Origin: Anaerolineae bacterium
GTDB lineage: Bacteria; Chloroflexota; Anaerolineae; DRVO01
DNA length: 6,446 nucleotides
Assembly: GCA_012719195.1 (NCBI GenBank)
Contig: JAAYAV010000255.1
Coordinates: 1-6,446, forward strand
Reading direction: 5' to 3'
Shown here: positions 6,088-6,446 of the stretch, in pieces
Numbering within the stretch: position 1 is the first letter of the stretch
How the letters are laid out: the number at the start of each line of letters is the position of its first letter
Translations under genes and position numbers: made by a program
The notes under the pieces: model-generated
The model's input: the letters and a program-made list of their open reading frames with translations, nothing else
Told to the model about the DNA's origin: nothing
The model's database searches: none

Positions 6088-6446
6088 ATGGAATCTACGG
6101 TGGAAGCCTCTGTCTGGGCTGTGCTGGCCGCATTCGCGGTGCGATTCCCGTTATTCCTGGTGTGGGCGGTGGCTGCCCTGGCTGCCATCACACGCTGGCG
6201 CATGCTGCCTAAGCAGGCACTCCTGACCTTGGTGGCAACGGCGCTCGTAACGGTCGATATGCTGCTGGGAACCTACGTCGGCTGGCGACTGCCTTCCTGG
6301 ACGGTACCGCGATGGGGCATCGAGGAGTACTCCGTTGCTTACCAGGTACTGGCTTTCCTGCGGTCGGCGGTACAAGCAGTGGCCTGGGCCCTGCTGGCGT
6401 ACGCCGCCCTGGGGCGAATTGTGCGCCCCTTCGAGAAGGACTCAGA
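6088..6446 (+). CDS. Small integral membrane protein of unknown function (3' end beyond window)
   Basis: The frame from ATG 6088 is open to the window edge, giving 119 complete codons. I do not recognise the family. Three hydrophobic segments are visible: residues 8-34 (rich in Ala, Val, Leu and Trp, with Arg19-Phe20-Pro21 in its middle), 44-66 (containing Asp57), and 83-111. Positively charged stretches follow segment 1 (Arg36, Arg38, Lys42) and segment 3 (Arg110, Arg113, Lys117). The loop between segments 2 and 3 is aromatic-rich and contains Trp66, Trp71 and Trp76 spaced five apart. The charged tail RPFEKDS suggests the protein ends soon after the window. A strong Shine-Dalgarno GGAGGT precedes the ATG by four bases but is held in a small hairpin. 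Lying 21 bases behind the amidohydrolase gene, it probably belongs to the same transcript; a partner or transport role is only a guess. The opposite strand is open at 6151-6375, but without family features. Confidence 0.7.
   Translation, partial: MESTVEASVWAVLAAFAVRFPLFLVWAVAALAAITRWRMLPKQALLTLVATALVTVDMLLGTYVGWRLPSWTVPRWGIEEYSVAYQVLAFLRSAVQAVAWALLAYAALGRIVRPFEKDS

Noticed and set aside
1..6446. Search for tRNA, rRNA, CRISPR arrays, IS ends, long tandem repeats and defence-type genes
   Set aside because: None was seen by reading both strands; the window is almost fully occupied by metabolic-type coding sequence.

Overview
The window is a compact bacterial chromosomal segment with high G+C (about two thirds by eye). 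Six complete genes and one truncated gene all lie on the + strand. Gaps between them are -8, 40, 8, 4, 8 and 21 bases, so they look like one transcription unit. There are no RNA genes, insertion sequences, CRISPR arrays or phage genes. The gene families (PIG-L-like deacetylase, a stand-alone MetH-type homocysteine methyltransferase unit, an unusual Fpg/Nei-like protein, a YtcJ-type amidohydrolase) suit an environmental high-GC lineage such as Chloroflexota or Armatimonadota. That placement is a guess from gene style; no marker gene in the window fixes the phylum.

Layout: 1-74, leader with a good ribosome binding site; 75-980, homocysteine S-methyltransferase domain protein; 973-1836, PIG-L/LmbE-type zinc deacetylase, overlapping the first gene by 8 bases; 1836-1853, a small hairpin; 1877-2695, Fpg/Nei-fold DNA glycosylase-like protein lacking the N-terminal catalytic proline; 2704-3732, a fusion of a GNAT acetyltransferase to a phosphoribosyltransferase; 3737-4462, class I SAM-dependent methyltransferase; 4471-6066, Amidohydrolase_3 (YtcJ-like) metal hydrolase; 6068-6085, a hairpin covering the next ribosome binding site; 6088 to the end, start of a small three-helix membrane protein cut by the window edge.

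The genes do not form a textbook pathway. Loose themes are C1/methyl chemistry (homocysteine methyltransferase, SAM methyltransferase), amide hydrolysis (PIG-L, amidohydrolase) and base/nucleotide chemistry (Fpg/Nei-like protein directly followed by a phosphoribosyltransferase). The most noteworthy items are the GNAT-phosphoribosyltransferase fusion, the glycosylase homologue with Ala in place of the catalytic Pro, and their adjacency. Co-function is inference from spacing only. No clear new defence or mobile system is visible.
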